Numbered from the stretch's first letter, positions 1 through 8,804 are shown. The stretch: 64,000 nt of DNA from DATFTE01 sp963802575 (GCA_963802575.1 CAWDJF010000006.1:186001-250000), one strand, 5' to 3'. Numbers and translations are program-made. The notes: generated from the letters alone by a model not told the origin.

Positions 1-1
1 G

Positions 2-1096
2 AAATTCGAAGACTTGCTGAAGGCTACGGCGCAGAGTCCGGCCATGCTTTTTTATTTGGATAACTGGCTGAGCGTGGGCCCGAATTCTGATGTTGCCAAT
101 GGCATCCCAAAGAAAGCCAACAAGAATTGGCGGCGAGTTTATAACCAGAGAAATCCTTCGACCAAGCAGGCAAAGGGCAAGCGCAACGGCCTGAACGAGA
201 ACTACGGGCGCGAATTGATGGAATTGCACACGCTCGGTGTGAACGGCGGATACACGCAAAAAGATGTCACTGAAGTTGCCCGCGTTTTTACTGGATGGAC
301 CTTGAAGCAGCCTAAACAAGGCGGCGGCTTCACTTTCGAAGAACGGATGCATGAACCGGGAGAGAAAACCGTCCTCGGACACCGCATCAAATCGAATGGC
401 GAAAAGGAAGGCATGGAGGTTCTGCATATCCTCGCGCACAATCCTTCGACCGCCAAATTCGTATGCACCAAGCTCGCGGTACGCTTTGTTTCCGACACGC
501 CACCCCCGGCGCTGGTCGATCGCATGACGCAAACGTTCCTCAAGAAAGATGGGAATATCAGCGAAGTCATGGCAACCATGCTGAAGTCGCCGGAGTTCTG
601 GTCGGAAGACACGTATCGTGCCAAGGTGAAAACGCCTCTGGAGTTCGTGGTCTCGGCACTGCGCGCTAGCGGAGCCGATGTCACTGATCCGATGCCGATC
701 GCGCGCCAGTTGCAGAATCTGGGAATGCCGCTTTACGGAATGCAGCCGCCGACCGGATACTCGAACAAAGCCGATGCCTGGGTAAACTCCGCCGCGCTTC
801 TCGGCCGCATGAATTTCGCGATGGCTCTGACCGCAGGCAAAGTGAAGGGTACACGGGTCGACACCAGTCGCATGCTGGGAACTTCTGCGATTCCTCAGGA
901 GCCAACGCAGAGTCTTGCGACGCTGGAGAATGATCTTCTAGCAGGCGAAGTCTCGAAACAAACGCACGACACAATTGCTGCGCGCCTGGAAGATCCGAAA
1001 GTCAGCCAGCGCAAATTAGACGACCCCGCACGCGCGCCGAATATCGGTGGAATCGCAGGGCTGCTGCTAGGATCGCCCGAGTTTCAACGAAGGTAG
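2..1096 (+). CDS. DUF1800 family protein, C-terminal part (5' end outside window)
   Basis: The reading frame is open from base 2 (K-F-E-D-L-L-K-A...), so the start lies left of the window and about 364 C-terminal residues are visible. The segment FYLDNWLS, the stretch NYGRELMELHTLGV and the late motif GMPLYGMQPPTGYSNKAD are hallmarks of the DUF1800 family. It is followed 44 bases later by a DUF1501 gene, a pairing common in Acidobacteria and Planctomycetes. DUF1800 proteins are usually exported; their biochemical role is not established. Family assignment is strong, function unknown. The TTG at 14 is internal, not a start. Confidence 0.9.
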   Translation, partial: KFEDLLKATAQSPAMLFYLDNWLSVGPNSDVANGIPKKANKNWRRVYNQRNPSTKQAKGKRNGLNENYGRELMELHTLGVNGGYTQKDVTEVARVFTGWTLKQPKQGGGFTFEERMHEPGEKTVLGHRIKSNGEKEGMEVLHILAHNPSTAKFVCTKLAVRFVSDTPPPALVDRMTQTFLKKDGNISEVMATMLKSPEFWSEDTYRAKVKTPLEFVVSALRASGADVTDPMPIARQLQNLGMPLYGMQPPTGYSNKADAWVNSAALLGRMNFAMALTAGKVKGTRVDTSRMLGTSAIPQEPTQSLATLENDLLAGEVSKQTHDTIAARLEDPKVSQRKLDDPARAPNIGGIAGLLLGSPEFQRR

Positions 1097-1102
1097 GCCT
1101 TA

Positions 1103-1131
1103 CTGAAAGCTGATAGCTGAAGGCTGAGAGC
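1103..1131. repeat. degenerate AGCTGA/AGGCTGA word repeat
   Basis: Four near-copies of the word CTGAAAGC / CTGATAGC / CTGAAGGC / CTGAGAGC stand between the DUF1800 stop and the DUF1501 ATG. Similar self-similar word runs occur elsewhere in the window, close to starts and stops (18895-18927, 33311-33341, 39692-39722). Origin unknown. Confidence 0.7.
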
Positions 1132-1140
1132 AGGTTTTTT

Positions 1141-2385
1141 ATGTCCATTACCCGTCGCGTTTTTCTTCGAAACAGCGGTTTGGCGGTCGTCGGCACTGCC
1201 GCGATTCCTTTGTTTCTCACTCGCGCTGCGCAAGGTGCCGAGTCGCTCGTCGGAAAGGACAAGCGCCTGGTCGTCATCTTTCAACGCGGCGCGGCCGACG
1301 GTCTGAATATCGTCGTGCCTCACGGCGAGCAGGCGTACTACGCGATGCGTCCGTCGATCAATATCCCGCGCAAGTCGGTCATCGATCTTGACGGGTTCTT
1401 TGGACTGCATCCCTCGATGTCGGCGTTCCAGCCGCTTTGGCAGCAGAAGCACCTTGCCATCGTGCATGCGGCGGGCTCTCCTGATCCGACGCGCTCGCAC
1501 TTCGACGCGCAGGACTTCATGGAATCGGGCACGCCGGGCGTTAAGGCCACCGATGACGGATGGTTGAATCGCTGCCTGCATTCCCTGCCCGACCCGGCGA
1601 ACAAGTCTTCGTTCCGGGCGATCGCGATGGGACCGTCCCTGCCGCGCATTCTTTCAGGCTCGGAACCCGCGGTGGCATTGAACAACATCAATGATTTTGG
1701 AGTTGGCGGACGCAGCCCCAATGCCACGCCGATCTCAAATACTTTCGAGGCCATGTACGCGCACTCGGTGGATTCGGTTCTGCATGGCACGGGACAGGAA
1801 ACATTCGATGCGGTGAAAATGCTGAAGTCGGCCGATCCCGCAAAATACACTCCCGCTGCTGGCGCCGACTATCCACGCGGACGCTTCGGTGACAGCCTCA
1901 AGCAACTCGCACAACTCATCAAGGCCAACTTGGGGGTGCAGGTCGCCTTCGCCGACATCGGAGGCTGGGATCATCACGTGAACGAAGGCAGTACCGACGG
2001 GCAGATCGCCAACGTGCTTCGCGAATTCTCGCAATCACTCGGAGCATTCTGGACTGACTTGGGCGATCTCCGCGAAGACACGGTCGTTGTGACCATGTCA
2101 GAGTTCGGACGCACGGCCCGTGAGAACGGCAATCGCGGCACCGATCACGGTCATGCCAACGTGATGTTCGTCATGGGAGGCCCGGTAAAAGGCGGCAAGG
2201 TTTACGGACGCTGGCCCGGCCTCGACCAGTCGCAACTCTATGAGGGCCGCGATCTGGCGGTGACCACAGACTTCCGCAGGGTGCTGGGCGAAGCTGTCTA
2301 TCGCCACCTGGGAAATAAGTCTCTCAATCAAGTCTTCCCCGGCTTCGAAGATCAACCGGCAGAATTCCGGAAATTCCTGGGGTAG
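1141..2385 (+). CDS. DUF1501 family protein with Tat signal
   Basis: A 414-residue protein. The N-terminus ITRRVFLRNSG followed by a hydrophobic stretch ending near ALA-like TRAAQGAES is a twin-arginine signal peptide, so export to the periplasm is expected. The body matches DUF1501, a family with a sulfatase/alkaline-phosphatase-like fold: see KRLVVIFQRGAADGLNIVVP, DIGGWDHHVNEG and MSEFGRTARENGNRGTDHGH, where the His/Asp residues are probable metal ligands. It lies directly downstream of the DUF1800 gene in the same direction, probably in one operon. Exact substrate unknown. Confidence 0.92.
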   Translation: MSITRRVFLRNSGLAVVGTAAIPLFLTRAAQGAESLVGKDKRLVVIFQRGAADGLNIVVPHGEQAYYAMRPSINIPRKSVIDLDGFFGLHPSMSAFQPLWQQKHLAIVHAAGSPDPTRSHFDAQDFMESGTPGVKATDDGWLNRCLHSLPDPANKSSFRAIAMGPSLPRILSGSEPAVALNNINDFGVGGRSPNATPISNTFEAMYAHSVDSVLHGTGQETFDAVKMLKSADPAKYTPAAGADYPRGRFGDSLKQLAQLIKANLGVQVAFADIGGWDHHVNEGSTDGQIANVLREFSQSLGAFWTDLGDLREDTVVVTMSEFGRTARENGNRGTDHGHANVMFVMGGPVKGGKVYGRWPGLDQSQLYEGRDLAVTTDFRRVLGEAVYRHLGNKSLNQVFPGFEDQPAEFRKFLG

Positions 2386-2432
2386 AAAGCTCACCTAGCC
2401 CGGGGACGCCCTCGTCCGCCGAGTGGGTCGAC

Positions 2433-3005
2433 CTACGCGGTTATCGACGGTCGCGGAAATCGCCTGCGCAGTACATCCACAAAAACCGCATCTGCGCGCA
2501 ATGAGATCATCTCCAATGGCGAGTAACCGCGCTGCCATGCCAGATAGAACGTTATGAAGAGAAGAGCAAGAGTAATGGCGAAGTTGGGCCACGCGTTGAG
2601 CGCCCATTGTCCATGCCACATAACCTGTACGCTTCTTGAAAACGGCATGAGATACGGGATAGGCCACTGGTAGCCATCGGGACCGCGGGCTCCGAGAACG
2701 TCTTCCAAGAGATGCAAATGAAAACTCACGAAGGCGAGGGCTGCGACCTTTCCTCGCTGATTGCCCAGCGCGCAGGCAACAACTGCGACCAGCAGTGCGA
2801 AGCCCAGATTGTGCAAGGAGTGGTGATAGCGCGCGAACCAGTCCAGCGGGTGCTCCGAGTGCCGCGTGAGCAGGTCGGCAATGGCTCCCAGACCGTCCAC
2901 GTCAGGAATGACGCCGGCGAGGGTCACCAGCGCACGATCGCGACGGTTCAGGGTCGTGGTATTTGCCAGCACCCAGCCGGTTAGAAAATGTGTGACCGGA
3001 CTCAT
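2433..3005 (-). CDS. YdjM/DUF457-like membrane-bound metal-dependent hydrolase
   Basis: A 190-residue protein with hydrophobic segments and the His/Asp pattern of the LexA-regulated YdjM/DUF457 family: SPVTHFLTGW at the N-terminus, GVIPDVDGLG near residue 35, ARYHHSLHN near 60 and LHLLEDVLGARGPDGY near 100. These residues probably bind metal. Members are predicted inner-membrane hydrolases; substrates are unknown. It is convergent with the DUF1501 gene and is not part of a visible operon. Confidence 0.85.
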   Translation of the reverse strand: MSPVTHFLTGWVLANTTTLNRRDRALVTLAGVIPDVDGLGAIADLLTRHSEHPLDWFARYHHSLHNLGFALLVAVVACALGNQRGKVAALAFVSFHLHLLEDVLGARGPDGYQWPIPYLMPFSRSVQVMWHGQWALNAWPNFAITLALLFITFYLAWQRGYSPLEMISLRADAVFVDVLRRRFPRPSITA

Positions 3006-3186
3006 CGTACAAAGCCCTCGACGCTCCCCCGCAGCTTACTACGTCCTCTTTCTGCGGTCGTTGTCAATCATGTATTTAGCCCCGTCTCTGGCTCGAAGGT
3101 GGTGTTACACCCGTAACGCCACAATGTAGCCATTGTGCGCCAGGGCATCTTGACGCAGACTGGGCTCACAACAAGGGATTCAGCTT

Positions 3187-3291
3187 ATGCTCAAGTCCTG
3201 GAAAAAATTCGAAGGCAGTGACCGAATTACAGTAATCACATTAGCTGCTTTTTGCGTGGTTGCGCTGCTGGGACTTTTGCTGATTCGCTAG
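3187..3291 (+). CDS. 34-residue single-span membrane peptide
   Basis: An ATG at 3187, preceded by AAGGGA about 8 bases upstream, opens a 34-residue frame ending in TAG. The peptide has a charged N-terminus (KSWKKFEGSDR) followed by one hydrophobic helix of about 20 residues (ITVITLAAFCVVALLGLLLI) ending in Arg. The composition and ribosome site are what one expects of a small membrane protein rather than a random frame. No family is recognised. Confidence 0.5.
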   Translation: MLKSWKKFEGSDRITVITLAAFCVVALLGLLLIR

Positions 3292-3360
3292 TCTGCCGGG
3301 CGGCAGACGCGAAACTGAATCTTTACATCCTCGTTTTCCACCCTAAATCACCGCTATTTT

Positions 3361-3380
3361 GGCCGCCGACAACGGCGGCC
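3361..3380. terminator. GC-rich hairpin between the small peptide gene and nuoB
   Basis: GGCCGCCG-ACAA-CGGCGGCC is a perfect 8-bp stem with a 4-base loop, lying downstream of both convergent genes. Neither side carries a long T tract, so a factor-independent terminator role is only probable. Confidence 0.5.
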
Positions 3381-3393
3381 CTTCCTAGTGGGC

Positions 3394-3473
3394 AGCAATT
3401 AGCAGTTGGCACTGAGCATTTGGCTTGCAAAGACCTGGAATGGCTAAGTGCCAAATGCCAAGTGCTGAATGCT
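3394..3473. repeat. degenerate GCA/TTGGCA word repeat downstream of nuoB
   Basis: Repeated variants of AGTTGGCACTGAGCATTTGGC and its inverse (AAGTGCCAAATGCCAAGTGC) surround the nuoB stop codon. Arms read in both orientations, so the element can fold. It belongs to the same kind of word-like intergenic sequence seen at several other places here. Confidence 0.6.
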
Positions 3474-4032
3474 ACTTCGGCTGCAGCGTCTGCGCGATCA
3501 TGACCTGACGCTTGAAATTCTCGACCATGTTGGGGTCGAGGCGAACGGCGGTGGGCTTTTTCGCCAGCGACATCTGGTCGATCTTGTCCTGAAGTTTGAG
3601 CAGCGCGTAGAAGAGGTTCTCGGGTCGGGGCGGACATCCGATCACGTACACATCCGTGGGAACAATTTTGTCGACGCCTTGCAAGACCGCGTAGGTGTTG
3701 AATGGGCCCCCAACCGATGAGCAAGCGCCCATCGAAATCACCCACTTCGGGTCCGGCATCTGATCATAAATACGCTTCACCACCGGGGCCATCTTCAAAG
3801 TCACGGTTCCTGCCACAATCATCAGATCGCTTTGCCGCGGGCTGGGACGAAATACTTCCGAACCAAAGCGCGCGATATCAAAGCGCGCGGTCGACGACGC
3901 GATCATCTCAATGGCGCAGCACGCCAGGCCGAAGGTCATCGGCCAAACCGCCGATTTCCGCGCCCAGTTGAAGACGTAGTCCACCGTGGTAATCAGGAAG
4001 TTTTTTTCGAACTTATTCTGCATCCAACCCAT
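3472..4032 (-). CDS. nuoB: NADH-quinone oxidoreductase subunit B
   Basis: A 186-residue protein matching complex I subunit NuoB, the peripheral-arm subunit carrying the N2 [4Fe-4S] cluster. The four ligands are present: Cys38 and Cys39 in FGLACCAIEM, Cys104 in SMGACSSVGGPF and Cys133 in VIGCPPRPE. Length and the motif RPSPRQSDLMIVAGT are normal. No other nuo gene lies within at least 30 kb on either visible side, so it is separated from the rest of complex I, as seen in genomes with scattered or second nuo sets. It could be the only NuoB or an extra copy. Confidence 0.95.
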   Translation of the reverse strand: MGWMQNKFEKNFLITTVDYVFNWARKSAVWPMTFGLACCAIEMIASSTARFDIARFGSEVFRPSPRQSDLMIVAGTVTLKMAPVVKRIYDQMPDPKWVISMGACSSVGGPFNTYAVLQGVDKIVPTDVYVIGCPPRPENLFYALLKLQDKIDQMSLAKKPTAVRLDPNMVENFKRQVMIAQTLQPK

Positions 4033-4303
4033 GGAGAGTCCCCCAGCAAGTGCGTGGCGATGAAGCTCTTCAGTCTAGGTCGGGGTTGAGAGCGTGTCAA
4101 ACTTGTACTACCCGGCGAGCGGTCGCCGAGGAGCGACATTGACCTTTGAGGCAGCGCTCATCGGGATTGGCGCCACGGCGCGGGCAATATTATTGAAGAG
4201 TTCTTCAGCACGAAGTTCACCACCAACGGGCCCTTAACACGATCCTGCCGAGCCTTAACTTTCCTGCCGGGTTCTGCCCTAAAATATTCGCCGAAGTTTT
4301 CTT

Positions 4304-4846
4304 ATGCGAATCGAAGTTGTCCTGGGCGATATTACGCAGCAGCCCGATGTCGACGCGATCGTCAATGCCGCCAATACGGAGTTGATCTTGGGATCCGGGG
4401 TGGCTGGCGCAATCTATCGCCGCGGAGGCGGTGAGATCGACCGCGAAGGCCGAGCCAAGGGTCCGATCAAGCTAGGCGAGGCAGCGGTGACCACCGCTGG
4501 ACGCTTGCCGAACAGGTGTGTGATTCACGCTGCCGCCATGGGATACCGCCCCGAGGATGCGCGCGTGCCCAAACGCGAAGGATCGCTCTCAAGCGCGGCC
4601 ATTATTGGCGATGCGACGCGCAACAGCTTGCTGCGCGCGGAGGAATTGAAGCTCGAAAGTATCGCCTTCCCCGCTCTGGCAACCGGAGTCGCGGCTTTCC
4701 CCGTCGATGAATGTGCGGAAGTCATGATTGGTGCCGTGCGGGGATATTCAAAGGAGCATCCCGGGAGCACCGTCCGGCGAGTGCGTTTCGTGCTCTTTGG
4801 CGAACCGGACTATCAGACCTTCAAACTTGTTTTAGAAAAGCACTGA
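4304..4846 (+). CDS. macro-domain protein (probable O-acetyl-ADP-ribose deacetylase)
   Basis: A 180-residue single macro domain. Visible family motifs are GDITQQPDVDAIVNAANTEL, with the catalytic Asn region, then GSGVAGAIYRRGG for the phosphate loop and FPALATGVAAFPVDE for the second loop. Such proteins bind ADP-ribose and many remove O-acetyl or protein-linked ADP-ribose. It is cytoplasmic, with no signal peptide. The gene stands alone between intergenic regions; no ADP-ribosyltransferase or toxin partner is visible nearby, so a role in antitoxin activity is not supported. Confidence 0.9.
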   Translation: MRIEVVLGDITQQPDVDAIVNAANTELILGSGVAGAIYRRGGGEIDREGRAKGPIKLGEAAVTTAGRLPNRCVIHAAAMGYRPEDARVPKREGSLSSAAIIGDATRNSLLRAEELKLESIAFPALATGVAAFPVDECAEVMIGAVRGYSKEHPGSTVRRVRFVLFGEPDYQTFKLVLEKH

Positions 4847-4913
4847 AGTGCCAGACGGACGAGAGCGTCCCTACACGTCTTACATTCGCAATCCGGTACA
4901 CTGAACCTTCCGC

Positions 4914-6197
4914 ATGGCTGATGCCGCGATCATGATATCTCAGAGTCCCTTCCGCCGGTGGTGGATAGGGGCGCGCGCCTCCTTCTTTTGGATGGTGCTT
5001 CTGGCGGTTGCTCTCCGCGTGGGCATCATCGTCATCGGCCATACCTACAAATTCAAGACCTTCGACGACAACTTCAGCTTCGGCTGGGAGATGGGACGCA
5101 TCGGACGTTCGCTCGCACTAGGACAAGGCTTCTCGAATCCATTCAATGAGGCAACTGGACCGACGGCCTGGGAGCCTCCGCTCTATCCGTTTCTGATTGC
5201 CAGCGTCTTCAAACTCACGGGCGTCTACACGCATGCATCGGCGCTGCTCCTGCTCACGATTAATAGCATTTTTTCTGCGCTGACCTGTGTTCCGATTTTC
5301 CTCATCGCGCGCCGATGCTTCAACGAGACCACGGCGGTTTGGACCACATGGCTGTGGGCGCTGCTGCCGAACGTCACGTACTGGTGTACGCGTTGGGTGT
5401 GGGAAACCAGTCTCGCCGCACTCCTGCTGGCGCTACTGTTCTGGCTTGCGCTGGTGATGGAAGAAAACGAAGGCTGGCAACCCTGGTTCGGATTCGGACT
5501 GCTCTGGGGCGTGGCCGCTCTGACCAACACGTCGCTGCTCGCATTCCTGCCTGCGTCAGGGCTCTATATCTGGTATCGCCGCTGGAAACTCGGCAAGCGT
5601 TCTCTCGGCGGAGTAGTTCTTGCTTCAATCGTCTTTGTCGCCTGCATCACGCCCTGGCTCATCCGCAATGACCGGACGTTTGGGCGGTTCATCTTCATTC
5701 GGTCGAACTTTGGAGCTGAACTGAGAATCGGCAACGGCCCCGGCGCCGACGGCACATGGCAGGAATACCTTCACCCTACCCAAAACGTCTATGAGATGCG
5801 GCGCTACAAGCAACTCGGCGAGATCGCTTATGTGAAAACGCGCAAGGAAGAAGCCGTCGCGTGGATCAAAGGAGACCCGGCGCGTTTCACTTGGGTCAGC
5901 TTCAAGAAATTTGTTTACTACTGGGCCGGCATTCCGAAACTCTCGGTGTTTCCTCCGCCGGAAGTAAAGAATTCGCTTTTTCTGGCATCGTCGTTGTTCG
6001 CCTTTCTTGGACTCTACCTCGCCTTGCGCCAGCGGCGTCCGGGCGCGTGGCTTTTTCTCTGGCTGGTTCTGTGCTATCCAGCAATCTACTATGTCGTCTT
6101 TCCACACCCGCGCTATCGCCATCCGATAGAACCGGAGCTTGCAATCTTGATCGTTTACGCCGTTTCGCAGGCCGAAATCAAGAAACAGACGGCCTAG
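4914..6197 (+). CDS. family 39-type (ArnT/PMT-like) membrane glycosyltransferase
   Basis: A 427-residue multi-span protein with about ten hydrophobic helices. The first extracytoplasmic loop carries an acidic pair, TFDDNFSFG, followed by TAWEPPLYPFLIA, the usual layout of polyprenyl-phosphate-sugar-dependent GT39/GT-C enzymes. Such enzymes transfer a lipid-linked sugar to lipid A, protein or a glycan outside the membrane. The start could be ATG 4914 or ATG 4932; neither has a strong ribosome site. The acceptor cannot be inferred from context. Confidence 0.8.
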   Translation: MADAAIMISQSPFRRWWIGARASFFWMVLLAVALRVGIIVIGHTYKFKTFDDNFSFGWEMGRIGRSLALGQGFSNPFNEATGPTAWEPPLYPFLIASVFKLTGVYTHASALLLLTINSIFSALTCVPIFLIARRCFNETTAVWTTWLWALLPNVTYWCTRWVWETSLAALLLALLFWLALVMEENEGWQPWFGFGLLWGVAALTNTSLLAFLPASGLYIWYRRWKLGKRSLGGVVLASIVFVACITPWLIRNDRTFGRFIFIRSNFGAELRIGNGPGADGTWQEYLHPTQNVYEMRRYKQLGEIAYVKTRKEEAVAWIKGDPARFTWVSFKKFVYYWAGIPKLSVFPPPEVKNSLFLASSLFAFLGLYLALRQRRPGAWLFLWLVLCYPAIYYVVFPHPRYRHPIEPELAILIVYAVSQAEIKKQTA

Positions 6198-6289
6198 CCA
6201 TTCAGCGAGGTCCTCCCTACCCATTCCGCAGATTCGCGATCTTCTCGGCTCACGCATGATTGCCTTGTTGTTCAATTTAGGAGACTGAA

Positions 6290-7198
6290 ATGTCTGTACT
6301 GTCTGATTTTTCGCAGGGACTCTCGGCTGCGGCTGAGAAAGCGGGTTCTTCGGTAGTCACGGTTCGTGCCCGGCATCGGCTGCCTTCGAGTGGGATTCAC
6401 TGGCGCAAGGGAGTCATCGTCACCGCCGATCACACCGTCCGCCGGGAAGAGGATCTGACTGTTCTACTGCCCGACGGCAAACGCGTCTCGGCAAAACTTG
6501 CTGGCCGCGATCCCGGAACCGATCTGGCTGTTTTAAAGCTCGAGGAAGACGTTGCTGTCGACATTCCTCAATTCGGCGAACCGTCGACGCTGAAACTGGC
6601 GAATCTGGTGCTCGCCCTGGGGCGCACGCGCAACGCGAGCCTCGTTGCCAGCGCTGGAATCGTCGGTGGACTCAGCGGCGAGTATCGCACCTGGCGCGGT
6701 GGAAAGGTTGATCAGAACATCCGCCTCGCTCTCGATCTGTACCCCGGCTTCTCGGGTGGCCCGCTGGTCAACGTCGAAGGTAAGGTGCTCGGCGTCAATA
6801 CCAACGGCCTCGGCCGCGGACGCGCCGTCGCCATTCCCGTCTCTACAGTCAACCGTACTGTCGACGAACTACTGCAGAAAGGACACATCGCGCGTCCTTA
6901 TCTTGGGATCGCCATGCAGCCCGTCGCGTTGTCAGAGGCTCTTCGTGGCAAGTTGAAGACGCCGGCCAACGGAGGCTTGATGGTGCTGCACGTAGAGCCC
7001 TCGGGCCCGGCGGAGAAAGCTGGAATCGTTCTGGGCGATGTGATCGTCGAATTACAAGGCAAGCCCGCACTCGATACCGACAATATTCGGGACCTGCTGG
7101 CCTCGGCAAAAATTGGAGACACGGTTAAAGCCACGGTGCTTCGCGGAGGATCTCCCGCCGACGTGTCGCTCACGTTGGGAGAACGTCCTGCGAGGTAA
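6290..7198 (+). CDS. HtrA-like trypsin/PDZ serine protease without signal peptide
   Basis: A 302-residue protein with a trypsin-like domain (about residues 15-190) and one PDZ domain (about 195-295). The triad is complete: His48 in VTADHTVR, Asp78 in GTDLAVLKL, Ser155 in GFSGGPLV. Unlike typical DegP/HtrA proteins it has no signal peptide or N-terminal anchor, so it is predicted to be cytoplasmic unless a start is missed. A good GGAGACTGAA-type ribosome site precedes ATG 6290. It is followed 6 bases later by a LuxR-type regulator, which suggests an operon and a sensing role. Confidence 0.88.
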   Translation: MSVLSDFSQGLSAAAEKAGSSVVTVRARHRLPSSGIHWRKGVIVTADHTVRREEDLTVLLPDGKRVSAKLAGRDPGTDLAVLKLEEDVAVDIPQFGEPSTLKLANLVLALGRTRNASLVASAGIVGGLSGEYRTWRGGKVDQNIRLALDLYPGFSGGPLVNVEGKVLGVNTNGLGRGRAVAIPVSTVNRTVDELLQKGHIARPYLGIAMQPVALSEALRGKLKTPANGGLMVLHVEPSGPAEKAGIVLGDVIVELQGKPALDTDNIRDLLASAKIGDTVKATVLRGGSPADVSLTLGERPAR

Positions 7199-7204
7199 TT
7201 CTCA

Positions 7205-7843
7205 ATGAGCAAGCGCAACGGAGGCAGCGTCATTCGCGTGCTGTTGGCGGCTGCCTCCGGTGTTCGCCGCGCCGGGCTCGAGACTCTTATCCGCAATACG
7301 GCGGCATTGAAGCTCGTTGGCAGCCTGCAAAGCACCCGCAATCTGATTCAGCATGTTCGCGATCTGGAACCAGACGTAATTCTGATCGATGCAGATCCGT
7401 CTCAGCCCATTGATGAAGCCTTGGCAGCTCCCGTTGTTGTGTTGATCGACGAACCCAACGCCCGATGGACCGCTCAGGCGCTTCGCTCGGGGGTTAAAGC
7501 CGTTCTTCCCCGAGACGCCGACATGGAAGATGTCCTCGCCGCCGTGCGGGCAGCCCATGCGGGTCTGGTCTTGCTCGATCCCGAGATCATGCAGGAATTA
7601 GTCGCGAAGATACGGACGCCCTCCGACCAGGACAGCGAGGTGGCCGACGACCTGACGCCTCGCGAAATTGAAGTCCTGCGCATGCTGGCGGAAGGACTGG
7701 GTAACCGCGAAATGGCAGTCAAGCTAGGGATTTCCGATCACACCGTGAAATTCCACATCAGCTCCATTCTCGACAAACTCAATGCCTCCTCGCGCACCGA
7801 GGCGGTTACCTTAGGCATTCGCATGGGCCTCATTCTCCTCTAG
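7205..7843 (+). CDS. LuxR/NarL-family regulator with degenerate receiver
   Basis: A 212-residue protein. The N-terminal half has the fold pattern of a response-regulator receiver. The acidic pair expected after strand 1 is replaced by Ala15-Ala16-Ala17, the switch Thr/Ser is not obvious and the usual late Lys is Arg103; only Asp62 at the phospho-acceptor place remains. The C-terminal half (about 148-212) is a normal LuxR HTH: LTPREIEVLRMLAEGLGNRE ... VKFHISSILDKL. It probably works without classic phosphorylation. It sits 6 bases after the protease gene and 51 bases before the DUF4097 gene. Confidence 0.9.
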   Translation: MSKRNGGSVIRVLLAAASGVRRAGLETLIRNTAALKLVGSLQSTRNLIQHVRDLEPDVILIDADPSQPIDEALAAPVVVLIDEPNARWTAQALRSGVKAVLPRDADMEDVLAAVRAAHAGLVLLDPEIMQELVAKIRTPSDQDSEVADDLTPREIEVLRMLAEGLGNREMAVKLGISDHTVKFHISSILDKLNASSRTEAVTLGIRMGLILL

Positions 7844-7885
7844 CGCTCACGATTTCCTCCCTGCCCCGTCCAAGCCATGTCGAAC

Positions 7886-7890
7886 GGAGG
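7886..7890 (+). promoter_or_regulatory. ribosome binding site deciding the DUF4097 start
   Basis: GGAGG ends 4 bases before ATG 7895. The in-frame ATG at 7877 has no such site, so 7895 is preferred. Confidence 0.75.
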
Positions 7891-7894
7891 ATGT

Positions 7895-8791
7895 ATGAAC
7901 CGCCAACGCAGACTCGCCACTCTGTCGGGAGCTACCCTCGGAAGCTTTTGCGCACTGCTATTCATGGTTGCGGAGGGCAACGCCTCCGATCATCACGGTG
8001 CCTTCACCGAGGAGTTTCACCAGACCTACACGCTTTCTGCAGGCGGGCACATCGACCTCTCCAACATCAATGGCGCGGTTCACATCACCGGATGGGACAG
8101 CAACCAGGTGAAAGTTGACGCTGTGAAATATGCGGGAACCAAAGAACGCCTGGACGAGGCAAAAATCGAGGTGAGCGCAGGCAGCGATTACGTTTCTATC
8201 CACACGGAATATCCCGATCGCACGCAGACCTTTACCGACGACGATTCCAATAACCCGGCGAGCGTGGAATATACCTTGATGGTGCCGCGCTCTGTTCGTC
8301 TCGATGAAGTCAAGCTCATCAACGGTGCGCTGGATATTACGGGCGTGGACAGCGAGGTGCGTGCATCGTGTATTAACGGGCATCTGCAGGCAAAGCAGCT
8401 TTCTGGACGCGTCAAACTTTCTACCATCAATGGGCGTCTTGACGCCGATTTCGCACGACTACCCAATTCGCCCATGGAATTGAGCTCTGTGAATGGAAGC
8501 CTGCAGTTGGCGCTGCCTTCCGATGCCAAGGCGGAGATCGAGGCTTCCACCGTTCACGGAGGAATCGAGAATGACTTCGGATTGACCACTTATGACCGCC
8601 GCTACGTCGGCCATAACCTGCACGGAGAACTGGGGGGTGGAGGCACGCGCATCGAAATGCGCAACGTGAACGGGAGCATAGAAATCCGTCGTGCCAGCGA
8701 CAACCGCGCCCTCAGCCCCGCCCGCAATCTCGGCGAGGAACGCGCCTCCGATCGCGACAAAGACAACGACGATGATGATGACAACCTATAG
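7895..8791 (+). CDS. DUF4097-like beta-helical adhesin-type protein, secreted
   Basis: A 298-residue protein from ATG 7895. The N-terminus has basic residues, a hydrophobic stretch (ATLSGATLGSFCALLFMVAEG) and a small-residue end, consistent with export. The body contains the repeating INGA/VNGS/INGR motifs typical of DUF4097 (putative adhesin) beta-helix rungs: LSNINGAVHITGW, INGALDITGVDS, INGHLQAKQLSG, VNGSLQLALPSD, VNGSIEIRRASD. It ends in a very acidic tail (DKDNDDDDDNL). In the same direction as the protease and LuxR genes; possibly an envelope-stress target. Confidence 0.85.
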   Translation: MNRQRRLATLSGATLGSFCALLFMVAEGNASDHHGAFTEEFHQTYTLSAGGHIDLSNINGAVHITGWDSNQVKVDAVKYAGTKERLDEAKIEVSAGSDYVSIHTEYPDRTQTFTDDDSNNPASVEYTLMVPRSVRLDEVKLINGALDITGVDSEVRASCINGHLQAKQLSGRVKLSTINGRLDADFARLPNSPMELSSVNGSLQLALPSDAKAEIEASTVHGGIENDFGLTTYDRRYVGHNLHGELGGGGTRIEMRNVNGSIEIRRASDNRALSPARNLGEERASDRDKDNDDDDDNL

Positions 8792-8804
8792 AAATACAGC
8801 TTGC

